64,000 nucleotides of DNA, taken from NCBI RefSeq assembly GCF_005860795.2, contig NZ_CP058351.1:644534-708533 (forward strand), read 5' to 3'. This document shows, piece after piece, positions 1-9,298 of this stretch (the first letter of the stretch is position 1; the number at the start of each line of letters is the position of its first letter). The notes beneath the pieces were generated by a model, which searched no databases, was not told the origin of the DNA, and was given only the letters and a program-made list of their open reading frames with translations. The stretch is from Peteryoungia desertarenae (GTDB lineage Bacteria; Pseudomonadota; Alphaproteobacteria; Rhizobiales; Rhizobiaceae). A program made the translations under genes and the position numbers.

Positions 1-615
1 GGAGGAGTGAAGGCCAAGTTTTTCCTCAACCCGCACCACGTCATAGCCGGGCGTATCCGTCGGTACGATGAAGGCGGATATCCCCTTCTTGCCGGCCTCC
101 GGATCCGTCACCGCAAAGACGATGACCAGATTGCCGTTCTTGCCCGAGGTAATGAACTGCTTGGCACCGTTGATGACATAATGATCGCCGTCGCGCCGCG
201 CCCGCGTCTTGAGATTGGACGCATCCGAACCGGCATGGGGCTCGGTCAGGGCAAAGCCGCCAATCAAGGCGCCGCTGGCAAGGCCCGGCAGGAACCGGTT
301 CTTCTGCTCTTCGGTGCCGAAATTCAAAATGGGAACGCAGCCGACCGAGCTATGGACACTCATGATCGTCGAGCAGGCACCGTCACCGGCAGCAATTTCC
401 TCAAGCGCCACGGCGTAGGCGACGGCACCGGTCTCAGACCCGCCATAAGCCTCCGGCACCAGCATGCCAAGGAAGCCGAGCTCACCCATTTCGGAGAGCT
501 CCTCGCGCGGAAAGCGACTGGTTCGATCCCGTTCGGCAGCCCCGGGCGCCAGCCGCTCCATGGCAAAGTTTCGGGCCATGTCCCGGATCTGCTGCTGGGA
601 TTCATTGAGGATCAT
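1..615 (-). CDS. Acyl-CoA dehydrogenase, N-terminal part (cut by window edge)
   Basis: Translating the minus strand from the ATG at 615 gives 205 codons open to the window edge. The protein begins MILNESQQQIRDMARNFA and contains the family signatures GGFALTEPHAGSD (FAD/substrate loop) and YVINGAKQFITSG. This is the N-terminal and middle domain of an acyl-CoA dehydrogenase, a soluble FAD enzyme that introduces the alpha,beta double bond in fatty or branched-chain acyl-CoA. The C-terminal domain with the catalytic base lies outside the window. Its start overlaps the thiolase stop by ATGA, so the two are translationally coupled and probably form a beta-oxidation or branched-chain amino acid degradation operon. 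Confidence 0.9.
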   Translation of the reverse strand, partial: MILNESQQQIRDMARNFAMERLAPGAAERDRTSRFPREELSEMGELGFLGMLVPEAYGGSETGAVAYAVALEEIAAGDGACSTIMSVHSSVGCVPILNFGTEEQKNRFLPGLASGALIGGFALTEPHAGSDASNLKTRARRDGDHYVINGAKQFITSGKNGNLVIVFAVTDPEAGKKGISAFIVPTDTPGYDVVRVEEKLGLHSS

Positions 616-1814
616 GCAAAACCTCCCGGCATACGTTCGACCGCGATCGCCGTTGCCTCCCCGCCGCCAATGCAGACTGCAGCCATACCGCGCGACAGGT
701 CATAATGTTCCATCGCTGACAGAAGGGTCACGAGAATGCGCGCGCCCGATGCCCCGATCGGATGACCAAGGGCACAGGCGCCCCCATGAATATTGACCTT
801 GTCATGCGGCAGATCGAGATCGCGCATGGCAGCCATCGCGACCACGGCAAAAGCCTCGTTGATCTCGAAGAGATCGACATCGGACAGCGCCCAACCGCTC
901 TTGTCAGAAAGGATACGCAAGGCTTCGACGGGCGCGGTCGGAAATCGCGACGGTGGGCCAGCATGACCGGCATGCGCGACAATCCTTGCCAGAGGTGCGA
1001 GCCCGCGACGGGATGCTTCGGACTGGCGCATCAGGACAAGTGCTGCGGCGCCATCCGAGATCGAGCTGGAATTGGCAGCCGTGACCGTGCCAGTGCTGCG
1101 GAAGGCCGGCTTCAGTGTCGGGATCTTGTCGAGCCTTGCCTTGCCGGGCTGTTGATCGATCTCCACCGTAACGACCGACTGGCGACCCTTCACGTCCACC
1201 GGGGCGATCTCGGCCTTGAAGCGGTCATTTGCAATCGCCTCCTGCGCCCGCCTGAGCGAGCGGATGGCAAATTCGTCCTGCATGTCGCGGGTAAACTGAT
1301 AGGCCTCTGCACAGTCCTCCGCAAAGGTCCCCATCAGGCGTCCCTTGTCATAGGCGTCCTCAAGGCCGTCGAGGAACATGTGATCGGCGATCTGGCCGTG
1401 ACCGAGGCGAAACCCGGCTCTTGCCTTGTCGATGAGGTAAGGCGCATTGCTCATGCTCTCCATGCCACCGGCAAGCGCCGTATCAATGCTGCCAGCCGCA
1501 ATCAGATCATGGGCGAGCATGATCGCTTTCATCCCGGAACCGCACATCTTGTTGATGGTCGTCGCGCCGACCTTCTGCGGGATGCCGGCAGCAATGGCCG
1601 CCTGTCGTGCGGGCGCCTGGCCGAGGCCAGCGGAAAGGACGCAGCCATAGATGACCTCGTCGAGGTCGTCATCAGAAAGTGCGGAACGCTCCAAAGCAGC
1701 ACGCATGGCGACAGCACCCAGTTCCGGCGCTGTGACGGCAGCAAGCGAGCCCTGGAACCCGCCCATGGGCGTTCGCGCAGCACCGACGATCACGATGGGA
1801 TCTTCCACTGCCAT
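612..1814 (-). CDS. Acetyl-CoA acetyltransferase (thiolase)
   Basis: This is a thiolase of about 400 residues, the usual family length. It shows the nucleophile-cysteine motif NKMCGSGMKA near residue 90, the NEAFA histidine-loop motif, GGACALGHPIGASG, and the C-terminal CIGGGEATA carrying the second catalytic cysteine. Thiolases cleave 3-ketoacyl-CoA with CoA or condense two acetyl-CoA, and the coupled acyl-CoA dehydrogenase downstream favours a degradative role. The ATG at 1814 is chosen because a GGAGGAGG run lies just upstream; a GTG at 1826 is the in-frame alternative. The gene is divergent from an Lrp-type regulator, its likely controller. The exact substrate chain length cannot be told. 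Confidence 0.93.
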   Translation of the reverse strand: MAVEDPIVIVGAARTPMGGFQGSLAAVTAPELGAVAMRAALERSALSDDDLDEVIYGCVLSAGLGQAPARQAAIAAGIPQKVGATTINKMCGSGMKAIMLAHDLIAAGSIDTALAGGMESMSNAPYLIDKARAGFRLGHGQIADHMFLDGLEDAYDKGRLMGTFAEDCAEAYQFTRDMQDEFAIRSLRRAQEAIANDRFKAEIAPVDVKGRQSVVTVEIDQQPGKARLDKIPTLKPAFRSTGTVTAANSSSISDGAAALVLMRQSEASRRGLAPLARIVAHAGHAGPPSRFPTAPVEALRILSDKSGWALSDVDLFEINEAFAVVAMAAMRDLDLPHDKVNIHGGACALGHPIGASGARILVTLLSAMEHYDLSRGMAAVCIGGGEATAIAVERMPGGFA

Positions 1815-2010
1815 TACCTCCTCCACGATCCCCTCACGGCTTCAAGGATCAAACATGCCAACGCCTCCAGATGGCATGCCAGTCGGGATCACCGACCTGT
1901 TTAGATCGTATCACCACTCAAACAGGACAGCAAAAGCAATATGATTGATTCTTAACCAATTTGTGATACATATGATCTCATTTGATCGTTAATGTTAGCT
2001 TGAATGAACC

Positions 2011-2484
2011 ATGAACCAGCTGGACAGTTATGACCGGAAGATTTTGCGGGTGCTTGGCGACGAGGGCCGCATCAGCTGGCGCGATCTGGCGTCAAGGATC
2101 GGGCTTTCCTTCACGCCGACGCTGCGTCGTGTGCGCAAGCTGGAAGATGAAGGGATCATTCGTGGTTATACGGCCGTGTTCGATGAGAATCGCTTGCTGG
2201 GGACCATGGGCGTCTTCATCACCGTCACGCTTGAACGGCAGATCAAGGATGCGCTGACCACCTTCGAGCACAGCGTGGCGTCCATGCCGGAGGTCATAGG
2301 CGGCTATCAGACATCCGGCAGCTCGGATTACCTGATCCACGCCATGGTCAGGGATCTATCCCATTACCAGCAATTGCTGGACTATCTGACCACGGTGCCG
2401 GGTGTTGCCCGCATCCAGTCCAACTTCGCGATCAAGACCTTCATTCGCCGGTCGGCCGCGTTTGCCGGCGATGGAACCGCCTGA
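2011..2484 (+). CDS. Lrp/AsnC family transcriptional regulator
   Basis: The 157-aa protein has an N-terminal AsnC-type helix-turn-helix (about residues 4-60, with LDSYDRKILRVLGDEGRISW and a recognition helix around FTPTLRRVRKLE) and a C-terminal Lrp ligand-binding (RAM) domain containing GSSDYLIHAMVRDL. Members bind amino or keto acids and oligomerise on DNA. It is transcribed divergently from the thiolase/acyl-CoA dehydrogenase pair across a roughly 200-bp AT-richer spacer, suggesting it regulates them and itself. No strong Shine-Dalgarno precedes the ATG. Confidence 0.92.
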   Translation: MNQLDSYDRKILRVLGDEGRISWRDLASRIGLSFTPTLRRVRKLEDEGIIRGYTAVFDENRLLGTMGVFITVTLERQIKDALTTFEHSVASMPEVIGGYQTSGSSDYLIHAMVRDLSHYQQLLDYLTTVPGVARIQSNFAIKTFIRRSAAFAGDGTA

Positions 2485-2540
2485 CGGCACCCTCCCGGCG
2501 CAATATGCCTGGACCGGGAGGATCAAAGGACTGCCGTCTG

Positions 2541-2759
2541 TTATTCAACAGCATCCGAACGAGAAGGCTTTGTCTGCTGACCGGTAAGCGAAAGCGCTTC
2601 GGCAAGCACGGCGGTGTCACCGATATGGTTCATCAGGATCAGGATCAGCCGAGCGTTGAATGCGATGCTTTCTTCTTCAGACAAGCCCTTGTGGTGGGAA
2701 ATCAGCAGCGCATAGGCATCATCGACTGAAGCCAGATTGGGTTTGGTGACAAGGCTCAC
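2541..2759 (-). CDS. DUF2783 small protein beside FAD hydroxylase
   Basis: A roughly 72-aa protein with the pattern KPNLASVDDAYALLISHHKG followed by LSEEESIAFNARLILILMNH, which I recognise as DUF2783. The GTG at 2759 is preferred because GGAGGG sits 6 bases upstream and it overlaps the hydroxylase stop (GTGA); an upstream in-frame ATG at 2774 lacks such a site. Proteins of this kind sit next to class A flavin hydroxylases. A two-component 3-hydroxyphenylacetate 6-hydroxylase (MhaA flavoprotein plus small coupling protein MhaB) is known in Pseudomonas putida, and an analogous role here is an inference. Its partner gene is frameshifted in this sequence. Confidence 0.75.
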   Translation of the reverse strand: MSLVTKPNLASVDDAYALLISHHKGLSEEESIAFNARLILILMNHIGDTAVLAEALSLTGQQTKPSRSDAVE

Positions 2760-4311
2760 AATCGGCCCTCCCATATGGCATCATGGACGGCCTTGACCGC
2801 ATTGCCATCAACTCTCTCCCAACGGGCGGCGATGATCTGGTCCGGACGGACCAGATAGACGCCCGCTGGACAATCGCCGAGATAGCGCGATGCCATGAAC
2901 TCGTCGGGCGCAACCTCGAGCACGGCGACACCTTCAACCTTCGGCGCTTCCGCGCCAATAGCCAGCAGGGTCATGCGTCCCGCAAGCTGCGGGAGCAACC
3001 AGTCCTCGCCCAGAGGTGCATCCGGTGCAACGGCTCCTGGCCGCGAGCGCGCCGGCATGGCCGCAACATCCGGTGCATCGTGAAGCGGATAGATGCAAGG
3101 CATGGAAAGACGACCGGAATTGACCATCGGACGTGCAAATTCAGCCCTTGATGCAAGATCCAGAACCGCGTCACGGAACCAGCGTTCGGCACCGGCAGCC
3201 GGCGACATGAAACGGGTCGAGCGCGAGGAATTGCGGATGTTTTCATCCGAACCAAAGGTGCGCTCGGCATCATAACGCTCAAGCAGTTTCGCCGGTGCAT
3301 CGCCCTTGATGACGCCGCCAGTCTCCAGCCAAGCGCATCGACGTCCTGCAACCCGCCATTACCGCCGCGAGCACCGAAGGGCGATACGACATGGGCGCTG
3401 TCGCCGACAAAGATCACGCGGTCATGAACGAAGCGACGCAGCCTTCGGCACTGAAAGCTATAGATCGAGGTCCAGTCGAGCCGGAAGTTCCGGTGCCCGA
3501 CAACCTTTTCGATGCGCGGAATGATGCGCTCCGGCTTTTTCTCTTCCTCGGGATCGCTGTCCCAACCCAGCTGCAGATCGATACGATAGATATTGTCCGG
3601 CTGCTTGTGCAGGAGGGCCGACTGGCCACTGTGGAATTCGGGCTCGAACCAGAACCAGCGCTCCGACGGAAAGTCGGCTTCCATTTCGATATCGGCAATC
3701 AGAAAGCGTTCTTCAAACAACTCGCCGTCGAATTCCAGCCCCATCATCGTGCGGATCGGAGAACGTGCACCATCACAGGCCAACACATAATCCGCCTCCA
3801 GACAATAAACGCCATCTGGCGTCTCGATGGTCAGCCGGGCTTTGTCCTCATCCTGTTCCAGGCCGGTGACACGGTTCTTGAAACGCAGATCGACCAGATC
3901 GCTCTGCTGGCAACGCTCGACCAGATATTCCTCGACATAATATTGCTGCAGGTTGACGAAGGCCGGCATCTTGTGACCGGTCTCGGGCAGAAGATCGAAG
4001 CTGAAGACTTCGCGATCGCGATGATGGGTGCGCCCGACCTTCCAGGTCACACCCTTTTCAAGACAGGCATCGCCCACACCCAGACGGTCGAGGATTTCGA
4101 GTGAGCGCTTGGCCCAGCAAATCGCACGGCTGCCAACAGAGACAACATTGTTGTCATCCAGCACCACGGACGCAACACCATGATTGGCAAGCTCCAGTGC
4201 CGCCGCCAGACCAATTGGCCCCGCGCCAACAATCACGACGGGATGGCTTGGCTCACTGGCACAGAGCCCGGGCGGCGCCACATAGTCAAAGGGGGTATAG
4301 GCATAGGCCAT
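2756..4311 (-). pseudogene. FAD-dependent aromatic hydroxylase (MhpA/MhaA-like), frameshifted
   Basis: The N-terminal part (from 4311) is a class A flavin monooxygenase: Rossmann VVIVGAGPIGLAAALELA, the DG motif YVLACDGARSPIR, and the FAD ribityl motif VIFVGDSAHVVSPFGARGGN. Just after GLQDVDALGWRLAA the reading frame jumps. The expected continuation, VIKGDAPAKLLERYDAERTF, is found in another frame and runs to a stop at 2756, ending in the thioredoxin-like C-terminal domain. Joining the frames needs one extra base near 3313-3316, so this is a one-base deletion (or an assembly error). Intact, it would be about 515 aa and would hydroxylate a phenolic acid, plausibly to homogentisate given the neighbours. 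It lies 21 bp after the MBL gene, with GAGGAG before the ATG. Confidence 0.85.
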
Positions 4312-4332
4312 GATATCTCCTCCGCGGCCCGC

Positions 4333-5283
4333 TCAGCCTTGCAGCTGAGCCCACATGTCCCGATCCCGCTCGGCGGTCCATATCCTTGGCGTGTCGATGC
4401 CACGGGCCTCGTCATAGGCGCGCGCCACGTTGAAGGGCAGGCAGTGCTCATAGATGGCATAGCTTGAAAACTTGGGGTCGCAGGCCGCGCGGACGGCGTC
4501 CCAGGCTTCCTTCAGCGAGCCGCCGCGCGCAACGACCCTTTCCACGGGCTTGTAAGTCGAGCGAACAAAATCCGCCGTGGCCTCCAAAGCCTTGGCCACC
4601 ATGTCCTCACCGATCAGGGCGTCGCCCCGACCGGGTGCAATGGCCTTGGGCTCGAAGGCTGCGATATTGGCAAGCGTGTCTTCCCAGTCGGAAAAATGTC
4701 CATCACCGCAATAGCAGGCAGAGTGATATTCAACGATATCGCCGGTGAACATCACTTCTTCATCAGGAACCCAGATGACGCAGTCACCAGCGGTATGCGC
4801 GCGGCCAAGCTTCATGATGTCCACGCGACGCTTGCCGAGCCAGACAGTCATGCTTTCCGAAAAGGTCGTGGTCGGGCGGGTGAGACCCGGGATTTCCTCA
4901 TGCCCCTGGAAGAGGCGCGGGAAGCGGCCGAATTCGCTGTCCCAGTCCTCCTGCCCGCGCTCCTCGACCATGGCGGCGGCCTTGTCCGACATGATGATCT
5001 CACGCGCAGCATAGGCTGAGGCGCCGAGGACGCGCACGGCGTGATAATGGGTCAGCACGACGTGACTGATCGGCTTGTCGGTGACGGAGCGAACGCAATC
5101 GATGACCTTGCGGGCAAGCCGTGGCGTTGCCTGGGCTTCGACGATCATGACGCTTTCATCGCCGATGATGACGCCGGTATTGGGATCACCCTCGGCGGTG
5201 AAGGCATAAAGCCCCTCGCCGATCCTGGTGAAGCTCACGGTCTTTTCAGCCATGTCCCCCTGGGATGCAAATGCCTTGCTCAT
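4333..5283 (-). CDS. MBL-fold metallo-hydrolase in the homogentisate operon
   Basis: The 316-aa protein has the metallo-beta-lactamase fold. The first metal motif reads VLTHYHAVRVLGA instead of the usual HxHxDH, and a later conserved stretch is MFTGDIVEYHSACYCGDGHF. The substitution of the canonical aspartate-histidine pair may change metal binding. The gene sits between fahA and the FAD hydroxylase with short gaps, so it belongs to this operon. Its substrate is unknown; hydrolysis of an aromatic-pathway ester or lactone is a guess. An internal ATG at 5253 preceded by AGGGGGAC is an alternative start. Confidence 0.85.
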   Translation of the reverse strand: MSKAFASQGDMAEKTVSFTRIGEGLYAFTAEGDPNTGVIIGDESVMIVEAQATPRLARKVIDCVRSVTDKPISHVVLTHYHAVRVLGASAYAAREIIMSDKAAAMVEERGQEDWDSEFGRFPRLFQGHEEIPGLTRPTTTFSESMTVWLGKRRVDIMKLGRAHTAGDCVIWVPDEEVMFTGDIVEYHSACYCGDGHFSDWEDTLANIAAFEPKAIAPGRGDALIGEDMVAKALEATADFVRSTYKPVERVVARGGSLKEAWDAVRAACDPKFSSYAIYEHCLPFNVARAYDEARGIDTPRIWTAERDRDMWAQLQG

Positions 5284-5292
5284 CTCAATTCC

Positions 5293-6528
5293 TTAGTCCT
5301 TGGCCCATTCGGGCAGATCAATCGCCGGCAGAACGCGACCGGCGCAGTCGCCAAAACCGATACGGTAGCCGTCACCCATTGCCACGCCTCTCAGCGTCAG
5401 GAGATCGCCATCCTCAAGAAAGGAGCGCGTTTCGCCCGTCTCAAGCGTCAGTGGTTCCTTACCACCCCAGGAAAGCTCCAGCAGCGAGCCACGGCTTGTC
5501 TTGTCGACACCCGATATGGTGCCCGACCCCAGGAGGTCGCCGACCCGCATGCGGCAGCCGCTCGTGGTATGATGGGCAAGCTGCTGGGCAGCGGAATAGT
5601 AGAGCTCCGCTGCATTGGTGCGTGCGATCACGCTTTCCGGTTTGCCCTCGGGCGCCAAAGCCACTTCCAGCGCGATGTCATAGAGCATCGGTCCCGGCTC
5701 ACGCAGATAGGCCAGAAGCGGTCGCTCCCTCTGCGGCGTCGAAACCCGGAAGGGTTCGAGGGCCGCCCTCGTCACGATCCAGGGGGAAATGGTCGTGGCT
5801 GTCGCCTTTGCCTGAAACGGTCCAAGGGGCTGGTATTCCCAGGCCTGGATGTCACGGGCCGACCAGTCATTGAGCAGCACATAGCCAAAGATCATCTGAT
5901 CGGCGTCAGCAACCGAGACCATGCCCTCAGATGGCTGTCCGACGATTGCGCCAAGCTCGAGTTCAAGATCGAAACGCCGGGAAGGGGCAAAGCGAGGCAG
6001 CTCCTCATTCGGACCCTTCAACTGACCCCAGGGACGAACGACGTCCGTACCCGAGACCACCACGGAGGACGCGCGGCCATTATAGCCGATCGGGATGGAA
6101 AGCCAGTTCGGGGGAAGTGCATTTTCCGCGCCTCGAAACATGGTACCGACATTCACCGCGTGGTTCTTGCCGGCGTAGAAATCGGTGTATTCGGCCACCG
6201 TAAACGGCATCAGCAAGGTAGTTCCTGCCATCGGCACCAGATGCGGCTCAACGGCTGCGCGATGCACTTCGTCGGAGAGAAGTTCAGTCAGCCGCGACCT
6301 CAGCGCCGCCCAGATAGCCGGCCCCGCCGCCATGACGGCGTTCCACGACGGTTGGGCAAAGAGCGCCGGAGCAAGCCCGTGATCGACGCGCCCCACATCG
6401 AGAATGCGATCTCCGATGGCCACACCCATGCGGGCACCCTTGTCATCACGAAAAACCCCATAGGGCAGGTTCTGAATGGGAAAGTCGCTGTCGCCATTGG
6501 CCGACGACAGCCAGCTTTTGAGTGTCAT
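5293..6528 (-). CDS. fahA: Fumarylacetoacetase
   Basis: The roughly 411-aa protein hydrolyses fumarylacetoacetate to fumarate and acetoacetate, the last step of homogentisate degradation. It shows the N-terminal SH3-like part and the FAH fold with YTDFYAGKNHAVNVGTMFRG (Asp, Tyr and catalytic His), ELELGAIVG (metal-binding Glu pair) and LLNDWSARDIQAWEYQPLGP (metal Asp, substrate-binding residues). The ATG at 6528 is chosen over a TTG at 6546 that would overlap hmgA. It follows hmgA directly on the same strand. Confidence 0.96.
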   Translation of the reverse strand: MTLKSWLSSANGDSDFPIQNLPYGVFRDDKGARMGVAIGDRILDVGRVDHGLAPALFAQPSWNAVMAAGPAIWAALRSRLTELLSDEVHRAAVEPHLVPMAGTTLLMPFTVAEYTDFYAGKNHAVNVGTMFRGAENALPPNWLSIPIGYNGRASSVVVSGTDVVRPWGQLKGPNEELPRFAPSRRFDLELELGAIVGQPSEGMVSVADADQMIFGYVLLNDWSARDIQAWEYQPLGPFQAKATATTISPWIVTRAALEPFRVSTPQRERPLLAYLREPGPMLYDIALEVALAPEGKPESVIARTNAAELYYSAAQQLAHHTTSGCRMRVGDLLGSGTISGVDKTSRGSLLELSWGGKEPLTLETGETRSFLEDGDLLTLRGVAMGDGYRIGFGDCAGRVLPAIDLPEWAKD

Positions 6529-6542
6529 TTGAAATCTGGTCC

Positions 6543-7907
6543 TCAATTCTTGGTGCCGGGCTTGCCGTCAAACTTCTTCTCAAGACTGTCCCAGCAATCG
6601 ATGTAGTCGTCCTGCAGGGGCGCTTCTTTCGCGGCAAACTCCGTCAGATGCTGGGGAAAGCGCGTTTCGAACATGAAGGACATGGTTTCGGCCTGGAAGA
6701 CCGGCTTCATCGGCTCGTTTGAGGCATGCTCGAAGGCATTGCGATCAGGACCATGCGGCAGCATGCAATTGTGCAGCGACATGCCGCCGGGGATGAAACC
6801 CTTGGGCTTGGCATCGTAGATCCCGTAGATATTGCCCATCAGCTCCGACATGATGTTCTTGTGATACCAGGGCGGACGGAATGTGTTTTCCGCCACCATC
6901 CAGCGCTCGCGGAACAGGACGAAGTCAATATTGGCCGTTCCCTCCTGACCGGAAGGTGCCGTCAGCACGGTGAAGATCGATGGATCAGGATGATCGAAAA
7001 GGATCGCGCCGACGGGCGAATAGGTTCTAAGATCATATTTGTAGGCGCAGTAATTGCCATGCCAGGCAACGACATCGAGCGGGCTATGGCCGATGAAGGT
7101 CTCGTGGAACTGCCCGCACCATTTGATGACAACGCGTGAGCGCACTTCGCGATCTTCAAAAGCAGCGACCGGGCACTTGAAGTCGCGCGGATTGGCAAGG
7201 CAGTTGGCACCGATCGGCCCGCGCGATGGCAGGTCGAATTTCTGGCCATAGTTCTCGCAGACAAAACCACGACAAGGTCCTTCCAGAACCTCGACCCGGT
7301 AAACAAGGCCGCGCGGAAGAATGGCGATCTCCTTGGGCTCAAGATCGATCACGCCAAGCTCTGTGCAGAAGCGCAAACGCCCTTCCTGGGGCACGACCAG
7401 AAGCTCGCTGTCGGCAGAATAGAAATATTCATCCTGCATCGACTGGGTCACGAGATAGATATGGGAGGCCATGCCGACCTGTGTATTGACGTCGCCTGCG
7501 GTGGTGATCGTCCGCATGCCGGTGATCCAGGTCAGTTGCTCCTCGCTGTGAGGGACCGGATCCCAACGATACTGACCAAGCGAGATCACATTCGGCAGTA
7601 CATTCGGCGCCGTCTTCCAATAGGGCACATCGATGGGCGAGAAGCGACCGGTATGCTTGACCGAGGGGCGGATGCGGTAGCACCAGGTGCGCTCGTTCTG
7701 CCCGCGCGGTGCGGTGAACGCGGTTCCAGAAAGCTGCTCCGCATAAAGTCCGTAATTGCACTTTTGCGGCGAGTTCTGACCTTGCGGCAGGGCCCCTGGC
7801 AGCGCCTCGGTCTCAAAATCATTGCCGAAGCCGGGCATATAGCCTTCTTGCGTGCCGGAGGCATGCGGGGCGCGAACCATGCCGCGCGGCAGATCGTGAA
7901 TGCTCAT
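6543..7907 (-). CDS. hmgA: Homogentisate 1,2-dioxygenase
   Basis: The 454-aa protein has normal family length and opens the aromatic ring of homogentisate to maleylacetoacetate using Fe(II). The N-terminal signature is [20 protein letters not shown]. The iron ligands fall in [14 protein letters not shown] (His349, Glu355) and MLPHGPD (His385). It is the first gene of the minus-strand operon hmgA-fahA-MBL-hydroxylase-DUF2783. The start is preceded by GAGGATATCC. It is divergent from the MarR regulator and maiA, and the spacer holds two palindromes likely to be MarR operators. Confidence 0.97.
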   Translation of the reverse strand: MSIHDLPRGMVRAPHASGTQEGYMPGFGNDFETEALPGALPQGQNSPQKCNYGLYAEQLSGTAFTAPRGQNERTWCYRIRPSVKHTGRFSPIDVPYWKTAPNVLPNVISLGQYRWDPVPHSEEQLTWITGMRTITTAGDVNTQVGMASHIYLVTQSMQDEYFYSADSELLVVPQEGRLRFCTELGVIDLEPKEIAILPRGLVYRVEVLEGPCRGFVCENYGQKFDLPSRGPIGANCLANPRDFKCPVAAFEDREVRSRVVIKWCGQFHETFIGHSPLDVVAWHGNYCAYKYDLRTYSPVGAILFDHPDPSIFTVLTAPSGQEGTANIDFVLFRERWMVAENTFRPPWYHKNIMSELMGNIYGIYDAKPKGFIPGGMSLHNCMLPHGPDRNAFEHASNEPMKPVFQAETMSFMFETRFPQHLTEFAAKEAPLQDDYIDCWDSLEKKFDGKPGTKN

Positions 7908-7953
7908 GGATATCCTCCTCTGACAACCATGTCAGTTCTTGATGGATGCCATT

Positions 7954-7973
7954 TTCGTTGCATGTGCAACGAA
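7954..7973. promoter_or_regulatory. MarR-type operator 1 (hmgA/marR spacer)
   Basis: Perfect inverted repeat TTCGTTGCA-TG-TGCAACGAA, 9-bp arms with a 2-bp centre, between the divergent hmgA and marR genes. Size and symmetry fit a MarR dimer site. Confidence 0.75.
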
Positions 7974-7982
7974 GTCAAGTTA

Positions 7983-8002
7983 TTTGTTGCATATGCAACG
8001 AA
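7983..8002. promoter_or_regulatory. MarR-type operator 2 (hmgA/marR spacer)
   Basis: Second copy of the same palindrome, TTTGTTGCAT-ATGCAACGAA, one arm mismatch relative to site 1. Its start is 29 bp from that of the first site. Two closely spaced near-identical palindromes indicate cooperative control of both divergent transcripts. Confidence 0.75.
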
Positions 8003-8059
8003 TAACTGCATTCTCGAACGGACCGTTCAGCCAAGCCCGTGAAGACCAGGGGAATTCCA

Positions 8060-8512
8060 ATGCCGGACAGCGAAGCGATTGCCCTGCCTGACTTCGACCT
8101 CATGCGGTTCACCCCCTATCGACTGGCGGTGGCGGCACAGGAAACATCCGAAGAGCTTGCGCGACAATATCGATCCCGCTTCGGCATCTCGATCCCGCAA
8201 TGGCGGGTGCTCGTGCATCTCGCCCATGCAGGCGAGGTCTCCGTGCGCGAGATTGAGGCCAGGGTCGCGATGGAAAAATCCAAGGTCAGCCGCGCGGCCT
8301 CAAAACTCGAAAGTGCCGGCCTGATCGTAAAATCCGTCAATGCAGAGGACCGCAGGCTCATCAGCATGAGCCTTACTCCCAAAGGTCGAGCTCTGATGGC
8401 GGAGCTTCTGGTCATTGCCCGAAGCTACCAGCAAGAGATCGAGAAGCGCCTCGGGACGAGCTATTCCGGCTTTGAAAGCGGCCTGGACAGACTGCTGGGA
8501 GAAACACCATGA
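8060..8512 (+). CDS. MarR family transcriptional regulator of homogentisate genes
   Basis: The roughly 150-aa winged-helix MarR protein has the core SIPQWRVLVHLAHAGEVSVR, recognition-helix region MEKSKVSRAASKLESAGLIV and the wing DRRLISMSLTPKGRALM. The ATG at 8060 is preceded by AGGGGA; an upstream GTG at 8039 is less likely. It overlaps maiA by ATGA, so regulator and enzyme are co-transcribed. By position it is the likely repressor binding the two palindromes upstream, probably relieved by a pathway intermediate such as homogentisate or a related phenolic acid (inference). Confidence 0.93.
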   Translation: MPDSEAIALPDFDLMRFTPYRLAVAAQETSEELARQYRSRFGISIPQWRVLVHLAHAGEVSVREIEARVAMEKSKVSRAASKLESAGLIVKSVNAEDRRLISMSLTPKGRALMAELLVIARSYQQEIEKRLGTSYSGFESGLDRLLGETP

Positions 8513-9141
8513 CGGCCAGCACCGAGACTGTGCTTTTTGACTATTGGCGATCTTCGGCATCTTACCGCGTCCGCATCGCTCTCGGTCTGGCCGGACTTCC
8601 CTGGCAGACCGTGCCCATCGATCTCGTGGAAGGCAATCAAAGAGCGCCCGAGCATCTTGACCGCAATCCGCAGGGTCTCGTCCCGGTTCTCGAGATCGAC
8701 GGTCTGCGCCTCACTCAGTCGCTTGCCATCATCGAATATCTGGATGAGACGCGCGGGCTCGAGCTTCTTCCCGCCACGGCATCCGAGCGGGCAAGGGTTC
8801 GGGCACTTGCCGATGCCATCGCGATGGAAATCCATCCTGTCTGCAATCTGCGAGTGGCAAAGCACGCCGTTTCGGCATCAAATGGCCAATTGACGATGAA
8901 GGACTGGATGCAGGCCTTTATTGCTCCAGGGCTTGCTGCAGTGGAAGCGATGGCCGAAGGCCCTGACTTTCTTTATGCGGGCAGGCTGTCTCTGGCAGAT
9001 CTCTGCCTCGTTCCGCAGATCTACAATGCCCGTCGTTGGGAAGTTGATCTCTCTGGCTTCCCGAAACTGGTGGAGATTGATGCGCATCTCAACACAATCC
9101 CCGCATTTGCCGCCGCACATCCAGACAATTCCCCGCGCTGA
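8509..9141 (+). CDS. maiA: Maleylacetoacetate isomerase (zeta-class GST)
   Basis: The 210-aa protein has the zeta-GST N-terminal signature SSASYRVRIALGLAG (glutathione-activating Ser) and NPQGLVPVLEIDG plus TQSLAIIEYLDE of the thioredoxin-fold domain, then an all-helical C-terminal domain. It isomerises maleylacetoacetate to fumarylacetoacetate with glutathione as cofactor, linking HmgA and FahA. It is coupled to the marR stop by ATGA and followed by a terminator hairpin. Confidence 0.95.
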   Translation: MTASTETVLFDYWRSSASYRVRIALGLAGLPWQTVPIDLVEGNQRAPEHLDRNPQGLVPVLEIDGLRLTQSLAIIEYLDETRGLELLPATASERARVRALADAIAMEIHPVCNLRVAKHAVSASNGQLTMKDWMQAFIAPGLAAVEAMAEGPDFLYAGRLSLADLCLVPQIYNARRWEVDLSGFPKLVEIDAHLNTIPAFAAAHPDNSPR

Positions 9142-9152
9142 GCCTTGACCTT

Positions 9153-9205
9153 CGGCTTCCTGACATTGTCGTGATCGAAAATCCGCAGGAAGCCGCAGAT
9201 TTTTT
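9153..9205 (+). terminator. Rho-independent terminator after maiA
   Basis: CGGCTTCCTG at 9153-9162 pairs perfectly with CAGGAAGCCG at 9186-9195 (23-base loop), followed by CAGA and six T at 9200-9205. Confidence 0.7.
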
Positions 9206-9298
9206 GTCCTGGATCAATTCCTCGAACGAACGGGCTGACATTCTCGTTTGACATGACACCCATTTCATCAGGTTTTGAGAAGAGGCATAGGTTTGAGA

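Noticed and set aside
5041..6606. 521-codon plus-strand ORF opposite fahA and the MBL gene
   Set aside because: Its translation is Arg/His-rich with no domain-like sequence. The opposite strand encodes clear fumarylacetoacetase, so it is an antisense shadow of GC-rich codons.
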